From Candidatus Proelusimicrobium tauri (lineage in GTDB: Bacteria > Elusimicrobiota > Elusimicrobia > Elusimicrobiales > Elusimicrobiaceae), in assembly GCA_002311025.1 (NCBI GenBank), contig DBYY01000001.1, positions 124,001 through 188,000 on the forward strand: a stretch of DNA of 64,000 nt, given 5' to 3'. The position numbers and the translations under genes were made by a program. How positions within the stretch are numbered: the first letter of the stretch is position 1; each line of letters begins with the position of its first letter. Below the pieces are notes generated by a model. It saw nothing but the letters and a program-made list of their open reading frames with translations. It had not been told where the DNA came from and did no database searches. Shown here one piece after another: positions 23,813-31,584 of the stretch.

Positions 23813-24685
23813 ATGAAAACTGTAATAATTTCAATTTTAGTGCTTTGCGGTGTTATCTTTGGAAGTATTTATTTTAATAATCATACCGCGCAAAAAAGTT
23901 TATCAACAAAGGTTAATACTACTGAAAATATTAATGTTGATAAGAAAATTAAAGAGGTTTCTGTTCCCACTTTTTCTTTTGATTTATGCTCTATATTTTC
24001 TCCCAATAACAATTTTGTCTTAAGAGAATATATGGAAAATACCTTTTCGGAATTCGGGGAAGATAAAAATAAAGATATTTTGGAAATAGCTTTGGCACAT
24101 GGGCAAAAGGAAATTGTCGGGTTTTTAACTGAACAAGGAATAAAACCCAAGGGTTTAATTGCCGCAATTGCTTTAGGTAAAAAAGACGAAGTTGAAAATT
24201 ATTTAAAACAAGGCAAAATTTCTAATAAAACAATATACCAATGTGACGGGGAGTGCTTTTTAAAGGAAGTTGAAGGCAAACAAAAATATGTTTGTAAGGA
24301 AAATCGCTCGCGCGGGAAAGAAATTAGGACAGCAAGTAATCTTTATATTGCGGCAGCCAATAATCAAGTGGAAATTGCTAAACTTTTATTACAATACGGC
24401 GAAGATGTAAATGATGGCGAAATAATTGCAGAAGCAGATAATCAGACGGAAAACTCGTATACAACCTCTTTATCAATGGCTGTTCAGCAAGGGCACAAAG
24501 AAATGGTCCAATTCTTGTTGGAAAATAATGCCTATATTTCACATAATCTTCTCATGTTTGTCAAAGATGATAAACATAATACTGTATGGAATGAAAATAA
24601 AGATATAACAGAACTTATCTTAAGATATGGAAAAAAGGAAAGGACTAATGATACTCTAGAAAAAAGAGCTATGCTAGTATTATAA
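23813..24685 (+). CDS. Ankyrin repeat protein with N-terminal signal anchor
   Basis: 290 residues. The first 20 residues form a single hydrophobic segment (signal anchor or signal peptide), followed by a Ser/Thr/Asn-rich linker. Ankyrin-like repeats are recognisable ('DILEIALAHGQKEIVGFLTE', 'NLYIAAANNQVEIAKLLLQ', 'TSLSMAVQQGHKEMVQFLLE') but diverge from consensus. Between them, at about residues 135-165, lies a small segment with three cysteines (CDGEC and a later Cys), possibly a disulfide or metal site. It has only a weak ribosome site and probably relies on coupling to the gene upstream. Export is inferred. Confidence 0.75.
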   Translation: MKTVIISILVLCGVIFGSIYFNNHTAQKSLSTKVNTTENINVDKKIKEVSVPTFSFDLCSIFSPNNNFVLREYMENTFSEFGEDKNKDILEIALAHGQKEIVGFLTEQGIKPKGLIAAIALGKKDEVENYLKQGKISNKTIYQCDGECFLKEVEGKQKYVCKENRSRGKEIRTASNLYIAAANNQVEIAKLLLQYGEDVNDGEIIAEADNQTENSYTTSLSMAVQQGHKEMVQFLLENNAYISHNLLMFVKDDKHNTVWNENKDITELILRYGKKERTNDTLEKRAMLVL

Positions 24686-24720
24686 AAACAATTTAAAATA
24701 ATAAAACACAGGAGTTTAAA

Positions 24721-25914
24721 ATGCTTAATATTGAAAAATATGCAGATGTTATGATTTACGCACTTAAAAGTGCGCGTAAAGGCGGTAAATTTAAACCGGG
24801 GGAAAATATTCTTTTAAGTTTTGATTACCCTGCCTTAAACCTTGCAGAAGCAATTTACCAAAAACTTATAGAGCAAGGCTTTAATGTCGTTGCAAGACCT
24901 TATCTTAGCGAAAGTATGGCAAAATCTTTCTATACCAAAGCAAACACAAAACAACTTAAATTTTGCGCTCCTTGGGAAAAAGTGTTAAACGAAAATCTCA
25001 ATGGCCTTATTGCCCTTCGCGCGCCGCAAAATTTAGCAAATTTGAAAAATGTTGATGCTAGAAATATCGCTCTAGCCACTCTTGCCCGTAAAGAAGTTCG
25101 CAAAATTATGGACGAAAGAGAGCAAAAAGGCCTTTTCTCTTGGACCCTTGCAAATTACCCGACTGAAGGTCTTGCAAAACAAGCCGGCCTTTCCTTAAAA
25201 GAATATGAAAAGCAAATTGCAAGCGCTTGTTTCTTGACGGAAAAAGACCCCGCCAAGAAATTTGCCGAAGTCCAAAAAGAAATTGACGAAATTGCAAAAC
25301 GCTTATCTTCTTTGCCGATAGATACTATTAGAACGCAATCAGAATCTATGGACCTTGAAATTAAACTTGGCGAAAATAGGCGTTTTATCTCCGGCGGTGG
25401 TTGTAATGTTCCTTCCTTTGAAATCTTTACCTCACCTGATTTTAGAGGCACAAGAGGCACTTATTTCAGCGATTTGATGAGTTTTAGAAACGGCAACTAT
25501 GTCAAGGATATTTCTTTGGAATTTAAAGCCGGGCGCGTAATTAAAGCCAAAGCCGGCACAGGCGAGGAATTTTTAAAGAAAATGCTTGCCCTTGACAAAG
25601 GTGCCTGCCAAGTCGGCGAATATTCTTTGACGGATAGAAGATTCTCCAAAATAAATAAATTTATGGCAGACACCCTTTACGACGAGAATTTTGGCGGCAA
25701 ATACGGCAATTCCCATATTGCAATCGGCTCAAGTTATATTGATACTTATAGCGGCAACCTTGCTAAAATGACTAAAGAACTAAAGAAAAAACTCGGTTTT
25801 AACGACTCCGCTTTACATTGGGATTTAGTTAATACGCAAAATAAATTGGTAACTGTCAAGTTAAAAAACGGCAAACACCTTACAATTTACGAAAAAGGTC
25901 GGTTTTTTGGTTAA
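24721..25914 (+). CDS. M29 family aminopeptidase
   Basis: 397 residues, matching peptidase family M29 (thermophilic aminopeptidases such as AmpS and PepS). These cytosolic dimeric metalloenzymes with two metal ions remove N-terminal residues from peptides. Likely metal ligands are in 'NVPSFEIFTSPD' (Glu, about residue 240), 'VGEYSLTD' (Glu), 'DENFGGKYGNSHIAIGSSY' (His, Tyr) and 'ALHWDLV' (His-x-Asp) near residue 360, in the order expected for the family. The N-terminal half is the Rossmann-like cap. AGGAG precedes the start, and a very strong hairpin follows the gene. Confidence 0.9.
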   Translation: MLNIEKYADVMIYALKSARKGGKFKPGENILLSFDYPALNLAEAIYQKLIEQGFNVVARPYLSESMAKSFYTKANTKQLKFCAPWEKVLNENLNGLIALRAPQNLANLKNVDARNIALATLARKEVRKIMDEREQKGLFSWTLANYPTEGLAKQAGLSLKEYEKQIASACFLTEKDPAKKFAEVQKEIDEIAKRLSSLPIDTIRTQSESMDLEIKLGENRRFISGGGCNVPSFEIFTSPDFRGTRGTYFSDLMSFRNGNYVKDISLEFKAGRVIKAKAGTGEEFLKKMLALDKGACQVGEYSLTDRRFSKINKFMADTLYDENFGGKYGNSHIAIGSSYIDTYSGNLAKMTKELKKKLGFNDSALHWDLVNTQNKLVTVKLKNGKHLTIYEKGRFFG

Positions 25915-25966
25915 AAACAAGAAAATAAGCCCCGTTTTTTAGGCCATTTTGGGCTGTTTTAAAAGC

Positions 25967-26007
25967 AAGATATCCACATTTTTGAAAATGTGGATATCTT
26001 TTATTTT
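25967..26007 (+). terminator. Strong terminator after the aminopeptidase gene
   Basis: A perfect 16-bp inverted repeat, AAGATATCCACATTTT and AAAATGTGGATATCTT (25967-26000), with almost no spacer, then a T-rich stretch. It insulates the aminopeptidase gene from the nrdD promoter. Confidence 0.85.
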
Positions 26008-26062
26008 ATCGTCTGAAAATTTATTGTTGATAACTTATAAATATCCCTTTTTTAGACGGAGT

Positions 26063-26091
26063 TTGGCATTTTCAAAAAATTGTGCTAGAAT
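26063..26091 (+). promoter_or_regulatory. Promoter of the nrdD operon
   Basis: TTGGCA (26063-26068), a 17-base spacer, then TAGAAT (26086-26091), a good sigma-70-type promoter. The leader to the nrdD ATG is about 60 nt. I saw no clear NrdR box (ACACWATATATWGTGT-like) nearby. Confidence 0.65.
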
Positions 26092-26157
26092 AATTAAGCG
26101 GAAAACTTTTAAATTTCCCCAAAAAAACTAAAAAACTTAACAAAACGGAGTGCTCTT

Positions 26158-28218
26158 ATGGCAAACACAGAAGTCTTAGTCCAAGTCATCAAAAGAGATG
26201 GCACCAAACAAAATTTTGAAGCAAAAAAAATCACCAATGCTATTTTAAAAGCAGGTCAGGCCACAGGCGAATTTGACGCCGATGCTGCCCGCAAACTTAC
26301 CATAAGGGTTTTGAACATTATTCAACAACTTTACTCGGAAGTTACACCCAGCGTTGAAAATATTCAGGATATTGTTGAAGATGTTTTACTTACTTCCAAT
26401 TATCACAAAACCGCAAAGGCTTATATTTTGTATCGCGACCAAAGAGCAAGAGTCCGCGAAATTTCTTCTAAATTTAATGTTGAACTCGTTGATCAATATT
26501 TACAGAAACTTGATTGGCAAGTCAATGAAAACAGCAATATGGGTTATTCTTTGCAGGGGTTAAACAATTATGTTTCTTCCGAAGTTACAAAGATTTATTG
26601 GTTAAACAAAATTTATCCGCAAAGCATTAAAGAAATGCACACTTCCGGTGATTTCCATATTCACGATTTAGGCCTTCTGGGCGCTTATTGCGTGGGTTGG
26701 GATTTACAAGATTTACTTATCAGCGGTTTTAGAGGCGTCGTCGGTAAAGCAGAAAGTAAACCCGCAAAACACTTAAGAACCGCTCTTGGCCAAGTTGTAA
26801 ACTTCTTTTACACTTTACAGGGCGAAAGTGCCGGCGCACAGGCATTTTCCAACTTCGATACTTTGCTTGCCCCGTTTATTCACTATGATAATCTTTCCTA
26901 TAAAGAAGTCAAACAGGCCTTGCAGGAATTTTTATTCAATGTTAACGTTCCGACAAGAGTCGGCTTCCAAACACCTTTTACCAATATTACTTTAGACTTG
27001 GTCGTTCCTTCTTATTATAAAGATCAGGGCGTAATTATCGGTGGTCAGGTCCAAGATAAAAAATACGGCGAATTCCAAAAAGAAATGGATATGTTCAATA
27101 AAGCATTTTTGGAACTTATGCTTGACGGCGATGCCAAAGGCAGAGTTTTCACTTTCCCTATTCCGACCTACAATATCACCAAGGATTTTGACTGGGATAA
27201 CCCGGCTTATGAACCTCTTTGGAATATTACCGCAAAATACGGTATTCCCTACTTTGCAAACTTCGTCAATTCCGATATGAACCCCGAAGATGCCCGCTCT
27301 ATGTGTTGCCGCTTAAGAATTGATAACAGAGAACTCAAAAAGAGAGGAGGCGGTCTTTTCGGTTCTGCACCTTTAACAGGATCTATCGGCGTTGTAACTA
27401 TAAATATGCCGCGTATTGGCTATATCAGCGCAACGGAAGAAGAATTTTTCAAAAATCTTGAAGAGAGAATGGACCTTGCCAAACTCAGTCTTGAAATCAA
27501 ACGTAAAGTTATTGAACGCTTTACCTCTGCAAACTTATATCCTTATATGAGTTTTTATTTAAGAAGCGTCAAACAACGCTTTAATGAATATTGGAAGAAC
27601 CACTTCTCTACAATCGGTCTTGTTGGTTTAAATGAAGCCTGCTTGAACCTTTTTGGCGAAAATATCGGCACCCCAAAAGGCCGCGCTTTTGCTGAAAAAG
27701 TTATGGACTTTATGAGAGAAAAACTTGTTTCTTATCAAAAAGAAACCGGCAATAATTATAACTTAGAAGCAACCCCTGCAGAAGGTACTTCCTATCGTTT
27801 AGCCCAACTTGACAGAGCAAAATATCCTGATATCATCGTTGCAGATAATGAACTTGCCAACCAAGGCAAACCGCCTTTCTATACAAACTCAAGCCAATTA
27901 CCTGTTAACTATACAGATGATGTCTTTGAATTACTTGATTTGCAAGATTCTATTCAAGCAAAATTTACCGGCGGCACAGTATTACATATCTTTATGGGTG
28001 AAAAAATTAAGGACACCAGCGCCTTAAAACAATTCATCAAAAAAGTGTGTTATGGATACAGTTTGCCGTATTTTTCAATTACTCCGACCTTCAGTGTGTG
28101 TCCTATCTGCGGTTATATCGAAGGGGAACATTTTGAATGTCCGAAATGTAAAGAACACAGACGGGAAGAAATTGAAAAACAAATCGCCCTTTTGGAAGAA
28201 CAACTTTACAGTAAATAA
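26158..28218 (+). CDS. nrdD: Anaerobic ribonucleoside-triphosphate reductase, large part lacking the glycyl-radical segment
   Basis: 686 residues. Class III reductase makes deoxynucleotides under anoxia. An ATP-cone domain (residues about 5-100: 'VIKRDGTKQNFEAKKITNAI') is followed by the ten-stranded barrel, with 'GAYCVGWDL' and 'MCCRLRID' as candidate active-site cysteine segments and 'GSIGVVTINMPRIGY'. The C-terminal zinc site is present ('CPICGYIEGEHFECPKC'). The chain then stops after a charged helix; the conserved glycyl-radical motif (RVVGY) that normally follows is absent. That segment lies on a separate gene 94 bases downstream in another frame. The two products probably assemble into one enzyme. 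Confidence 0.93.
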   Translation: MANTEVLVQVIKRDGTKQNFEAKKITNAILKAGQATGEFDADAARKLTIRVLNIIQQLYSEVTPSVENIQDIVEDVLLTSNYHKTAKAYILYRDQRARVREISSKFNVELVDQYLQKLDWQVNENSNMGYSLQGLNNYVSSEVTKIYWLNKIYPQSIKEMHTSGDFHIHDLGLLGAYCVGWDLQDLLISGFRGVVGKAESKPAKHLRTALGQVVNFFYTLQGESAGAQAFSNFDTLLAPFIHYDNLSYKEVKQALQEFLFNVNVPTRVGFQTPFTNITLDLVVPSYYKDQGVIIGGQVQDKKYGEFQKEMDMFNKAFLELMLDGDAKGRVFTFPIPTYNITKDFDWDNPAYEPLWNITAKYGIPYFANFVNSDMNPEDARSMCCRLRIDNRELKKRGGGLFGSAPLTGSIGVVTINMPRIGYISATEEEFFKNLEERMDLAKLSLEIKRKVIERFTSANLYPYMSFYLRSVKQRFNEYWKNHFSTIGLVGLNEACLNLFGENIGTPKGRAFAEKVMDFMREKLVSYQKETGNNYNLEATPAEGTSYRLAQLDRAKYPDIIVADNELANQGKPPFYTNSSQLPVNYTDDVFELLDLQDSIQAKFTGGTVLHIFMGEKIKDTSALKQFIKKVCYGYSLPYFSITPTFSVCPICGYIEGEHFECPKCKEHRREEIEKQIALLEEQLYSK

Positions 28219-28237
28219 GTTTATCACAAGGGTTTTG

Positions 28238-28258
28238 GACCCATTTTTAAAATGGGTC
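28238..28258 (+). promoter_or_regulatory. Hairpin between nrdD and the glycyl-radical gene
   Basis: GACCCATTTT and AAAATGGGTC form a perfect 10-bp stem with a 1-base spacer. Only two Ts follow, so it is a poor terminator. It more likely protects the nrdD 3' end, marks an RNA processing point, or sets the ratio of the two products. Confidence 0.5.
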
Positions 28259-28312
28259 TTGATTCAGCAAAAATAATTTGCAACAATATAAAAGATGTAA
28301 GGAGAAATTTTT

Positions 28313-28618
28313 ATGACTACACAAGAAAGAAACAATATCGAAAATAAAATCAGCGAACTTAAAACCAAACTTGAAAATACCAAAGGCTCTAACTGCGAAG
28401 TTTACTCAAGAGTCGTCGGTTATTTAAGACCTGTCCAAAATTGGAATAAAGGTAAAAAAGAAGAATTTGCAATGCGTAAAAATATGAAGATGTCCTGCGG
28501 TTGCGGTTCTGAATGTTCTAGCGATTATAACAACACTAACAACACCAACACAACCAATAGCAGCACCAACACAACAAATAACAACAGCAATACCAATAGC
28601 ACAAATTGCAATTGCTAA
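28313..28618 (+). CDS. Separate glycyl-radical subunit of class III ribonucleotide reductase
   Basis: 101 residues with a good ribosome site (AAGGAG, 7-8 bases before the ATG). Three parts: a charged helix (about 1-26); the NrdD glycyl-radical segment 'CEVYSRVVGYLRPVQNWNKG' (about 28-47), where the Gly of Arg-Val-Val-Gly-Tyr would carry the radical; and an unusual tail with a cysteine cluster (CGCGSEC) followed by about 35 residues rich in Asn and Thr and ending Cys-Asn-Cys. It lies between nrdD, which lacks this segment, and nrdG, the activase that would install the radical. The idea that it completes NrdD in trans is inference from complementarity. A decayed end of nrdD is unlikely, since it has its own ribosome site and intact motif. 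Confidence 0.85.
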   Translation: MTTQERNNIENKISELKTKLENTKGSNCEVYSRVVGYLRPVQNWNKGKKEEFAMRKNMKMSCGCGSECSSDYNNTNNTNTTNSSTNTTNNNSNTNSTNCNC

Positions 28619-28650
28619 AATTTTTTTGAGTTTTTGATTAACTTACAGGC

Positions 28651-29262
28651 ATGAAAATCGGCGGACTAATCAAATTCTCAATGATAGATTTCCCGGGTAA
28701 AGTATCTGCAATACTCTTTACCCGGGGTTGTAATTTAAGATGTGCCTATTGTCATAACCCTGAACTTTTAGAATACAATGCCACCCAGCCTGATGCTATA
28801 ACCGAAGCAGAACTAGATGACTTTTTAGAAAAAAGAAAAGGCCGTCTTGACGGCATTGTTATTACCGGTGGGGAGCCTACTTTGCAGGCAGATTTGGCCG
28901 AGTTTTGTGCCAAATTAAAAAAGATGGGATATCTTGTTAAACTTGATACTAACGGCACAAATCCAAGTGTCGTAGAAAATCTTTTAAAACAAAAATTAGT
29001 AGATTTTATTGCTATGGATATTAAAGCCCCGTTTGAAAAATACGAGGTCATCTGCCAAAGACCCGTTGATACGGAAAAAGTCAAGCAGACTATGGCAATA
29101 ATTAAGCAGTATAATATTCCTCACCAATACCGCACCACCTATTATAAAACAGTTTTGACCGATGAAGATATTCAAGCCATACAAAATATGGTTAATAATA
29201 CTTTAGTCGTTCAAGAGTGTTTGCCCGTCAAGCAGAAAGATACACTAAAAGTTTTTAAATAA
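28651..29262 (+). CDS. nrdG: Anaerobic ribonucleotide reductase activating protein
   Basis: 203 residues. A radical-SAM enzyme that generates the glycyl radical of the class III reductase. The 4Fe-4S site is CxxxCxxC at Cys27, Cys31 and Cys34 ('RGCNLRCAYCHNPEL'), followed by the SAM-binding 'GGEPTLQ' about residue 75. Length is closer to the NrdG2/PflA-like group than to the short E. coli NrdG. It is the third gene of the nrdD operon, 32 bases after the glycyl-radical subunit; no strong ribosome site is visible. It faces the convergent YghO-like gene 8 bases away. Confidence 0.93.
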   Translation: MKIGGLIKFSMIDFPGKVSAILFTRGCNLRCAYCHNPELLEYNATQPDAITEAELDDFLEKRKGRLDGIVITGGEPTLQADLAEFCAKLKKMGYLVKLDTNGTNPSVVENLLKQKLVDFIAMDIKAPFEKYEVICQRPVDTEKVKQTMAIIKQYNIPHQYRTTYYKTVLTDEDIQAIQNMVNNTLVVQECLPVKQKDTLKVFK

Positions 29263-29270
29263 ACAAAAGA

Positions 29271-30365
29271 TTAAATCTCTTGTTGATATATTCGGTAAGT
29301 TTTTGTTTTGTGGCAACCGGCTTCTTCTACAACGGAGATTATGCCTTGATTATCTTCCAACAGCCAGGAAAGTTCCGCTTTATTCCAACCGTTTTTAACT
29401 CCGTCAACAACTACATGCTTAACAAGTAAAAGGTCAAGTCCGCGGTTTCTGTGTTTTGGGTCAACGCCGAGCATAATCATGCGAATATCTTTTATTTTAC
29501 GCCAAGTCCAAAATGCTTTTGGTAGTCTTAAAGGATTAAGCGAACCTTTAAGAACTCTAAAAACATGGCTCATATTTGGCACGGATATTGCAAAAGCGGC
29601 TGGCTCGCCGTCAATTTCTATGACGGAAGTTATCTCCGGTTTTAAAATCTGTTTTAATTGTTTGGCAATTTCGTTTATTTCTTCTTTTGATATAGGAACA
29701 TTACCCCAATTTTCGGCCCAAGAAGCATTATAAAGTCTTCTGACCATTTCTACTTCCTCATCAAAGTTTTTTAAATTGATGTGGCGTTTTTTAAGGGAAG
29801 AATTTTTTTCAATTCTTGCTAAAATCTTTTTCATTCTTGGGGAAAAATCATCTTTATCTGTTCTTTCAAAGGCAACCAAATCTTTAACTTTTGTAAGTCC
29901 CGCTTTTTCAATTAAATCCGCATAATAAGGCGGATTATAAGGCATCATAATACAGGGCATTTTGTCAAAATTATCAATTAAAAGCCCACAAGTATGGTTT
30001 GTGCTGGGATTTATCGGCCCGCGCATAAAAGTTGCGCCTTGCGCCTTTAACCACGCTTTAGCGCTGTCAAAAAGAGCATTTGCCGTATTTTGGTCATTTT
30101 CGCACTCAAAAAAACCGAAGAATCCGGCTCTTTCATTCCAATGTTCGTCGTGTGCTTTATTAACAATTGCGGCAATTCTGCCGACAACTTTAGCGTGCCT
30201 TTTAGCAACATATAAAACTCTTGTTGCATTTAGCCAAATGGGGTCTTTTGTTAAAAGATGTTTTGTATCGCTTTTAAGTTCGGGCGCGAAATAAGGATCA
30301 TCTTTGTAGAGTTCAAAAGGATATTCTACAAACTCATCAATGTTTGCATTAAAAATTTCTACCAT
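29271..30365 (-). CDS. YghO-like GNAT acyltransferase (possible ceramide synthase)
   Basis: About 364 residues from the ATG at 30365, which lies one base after the stop of the upstream aminotransferase-like gene; this coupled start is preferred over a longer in-frame start. Family features: 'FVEYPFELYKDDPYFAPEL', 'VGRIAAIVNKAHDEH', 'FFGFFECENDQ', 'MRGPINPSTNHTCGLLID', 'MMPYNPPYY', and a C-terminal GNAT fold with 'GVDPKHRNRGLDLLL' (acyl-CoA-binding loop, about residue 305). The YghO group is poorly characterised. Bacterial ceramide synthase, which N-acylates the sphingoid base, has been described as a GNAT-type protein, and the neighbour here resembles serine palmitoyltransferase; that role is therefore a reasonable hypothesis, not proven. 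Confidence 0.7.
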   Translation of the reverse strand: MVEIFNANIDEFVEYPFELYKDDPYFAPELKSDTKHLLTKDPIWLNATRVLYVAKRHAKVVGRIAAIVNKAHDEHWNERAGFFGFFECENDQNTANALFDSAKAWLKAQGATFMRGPINPSTNHTCGLLIDNFDKMPCIMMPYNPPYYADLIEKAGLTKVKDLVAFERTDKDDFSPRMKKILARIEKNSSLKKRHINLKNFDEEVEMVRRLYNASWAENWGNVPISKEEINEIAKQLKQILKPEITSVIEIDGEPAAFAISVPNMSHVFRVLKGSLNPLRLPKAFWTWRKIKDIRMIMLGVDPKHRNRGLDLLLVKHVVVDGVKNGWNKAELSWLLEDNQGIISVVEEAGCHKTKTYRIYQQEI

Positions 30366-30366
30366 T

Positions 30367-31557
30367 TTATTTAATAATTCCCAAGGCTTTGCCCGCTTTT
30401 GTAAAAACTTCAATAATTTTGTCTATTTGTTCATTTGTATGAGTTGCCATCAAGGTGGTTCTTATCATACATTTATTTGGCGGAACGGCGGGGGGAATAA
30501 CCGGTGTTGTAAAAATGCCGTCGTCAAAAGTGGCGCGCCACATTTTAAAACAATCTTGCATTTCGCCGACGAAAATCGGTACAATCGGTGTTTGCGTTGC
30601 ACCGATATTAAAACCGGCCTTTAAAAGTCCTTCTTTAAGGCGGTTACTGTTTGCCCAAAGTTTATCTTTACGGCTCATATCAGTCCAAATCAAATCAAGT
30701 GCTTTTGAAATTGAAGCAACACTTGCCGGTGGCAAAGCAGCGGAAAAAATTTGGCTTCTTGCGCTGTGGCGGATATAGTGTATTACATCTGCATCCCCTG
30801 CAACAAAACCGCCGACGGTAGCAAAAGTTTTAGAGCAAGTACCTACAACAAGGTCAACTTCACCGTGTTCAAGGCCGAAATGTTCGCAGGTTCCTCTGCC
30901 TGTTTTACCCAAAATGCCTGTTGCGTGTGCGTCATCAACAACAACGCGCGCGCCGTATTTTTTTGCAATTTTGCAGATTTCCGGCAAGTTTGCGATATCG
31001 CCTTCCATACTAAAAACGCCGTCAACAATTAAAAGTTTGCCTTTGCTATCGTCAATTTTACTTAAGACGCGTTCAAGGTCTTTCATATCATTATGTTTAA
31101 AACGGACCATTTCTGCTTGGGAAAGTTTTACCCCGTCTAAAATACTTGCGTGGTCAAGTTTATCAACTATGGCAACATCACCTTTACCCAGCAAGCAAGA
31201 AATTACACCTAAATTCATTTGATAACCGGCAGAGAAAATCAAAGCGGCTTCTTTACCTTTAAATTTTGCAATTTTGGCTTCAAGTTCTTCGGCGGCTTTA
31301 GTGTTTCCGTTTAAAAAGCGCGAACCAGCAGAACCCGTGCCGTATTTTAAAGCGGCTTCACTTGCGGCTTTTTTCATTTCGGGGTCATTTGCAAGACCTA
31401 AATAATTGTTAGAGCCGGCCATAATATATTTTTTGCCGTTAAGTTCAATTTCCGGTCCTTGAGGGGAAGATATCGGCTGAAAATAGCCGTAAATCCCAAG
31501 TTTCATTAAAAGTTTTGCATCTTTAAAGTTTCTGCATTTTTCAAAAATATCTGCCAT
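30367..31557 (-). CDS. Alpha-oxoamine synthase, probably serine palmitoyltransferase
   Basis: 396 residues. A PLP enzyme of the fold-type I family shared by BioF, Kbl, HemA and serine palmitoyltransferase. Key residues: 'AGSNNYLGL', 'GTGSAGSRFLNG', 'DKLDHASILDG', 'VDDAHATGILGKTGRG' and the PLP lysine in 'CSKTFATVGGF' (about residue 240). The segments 'ARSQIFSAALPPASVAS' and 'TLMATHTNEQID' and the N-terminal 'GYFQPISSPQGPEI' resemble the Bacteroides-type serine palmitoyltransferase more than Kbl or BioF, which lack such an N-terminal phrase. It would condense serine with palmitoyl-CoA or acyl-ACP. No biotin genes or threonine dehydrogenase are adjacent. The exact substrate needs a phylogeny. 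Confidence 0.72.
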   Translation of the reverse strand: MADIFEKCRNFKDAKLLMKLGIYGYFQPISSPQGPEIELNGKKYIMAGSNNYLGLANDPEMKKAASEAALKYGTGSAGSRFLNGNTKAAEELEAKIAKFKGKEAALIFSAGYQMNLGVISCLLGKGDVAIVDKLDHASILDGVKLSQAEMVRFKHNDMKDLERVLSKIDDSKGKLLIVDGVFSMEGDIANLPEICKIAKKYGARVVVDDAHATGILGKTGRGTCEHFGLEHGEVDLVVGTCSKTFATVGGFVAGDADVIHYIRHSARSQIFSAALPPASVASISKALDLIWTDMSRKDKLWANSNRLKEGLLKAGFNIGATQTPIVPIFVGEMQDCFKMWRATFDDGIFTTPVIPPAVPPNKCMIRTTLMATHTNEQIDKIIEVFTKAGKALGIIK

Positions 31558-31584
31558 AGTTATAACACCTTTTTTAGTCTATAT

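Noticed and set aside
28219..28312. Frameshift or stop mutation in a single nrdD gene
   Set aside because: The two parts are separated by 94 bases with a hairpin, and the second has its own AAGGAG and an extra N-terminal helix. A simple sequencing frameshift cannot explain this.
28490..28615. Non-coding repeat instead of coding tail
   Set aside because: The AAC/ACA-rich stretch stays in frame with the glycyl-radical segment up to the stop and ends in clean cysteine codons, so it is treated as coding.
30367..31557. Glycine C-acetyltransferase (Kbl) or BioF
   Set aside because: Same fold, but no threonine dehydrogenase or biotin genes are nearby, and several segments are closer to serine palmitoyltransferase. 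Not fully excluded.
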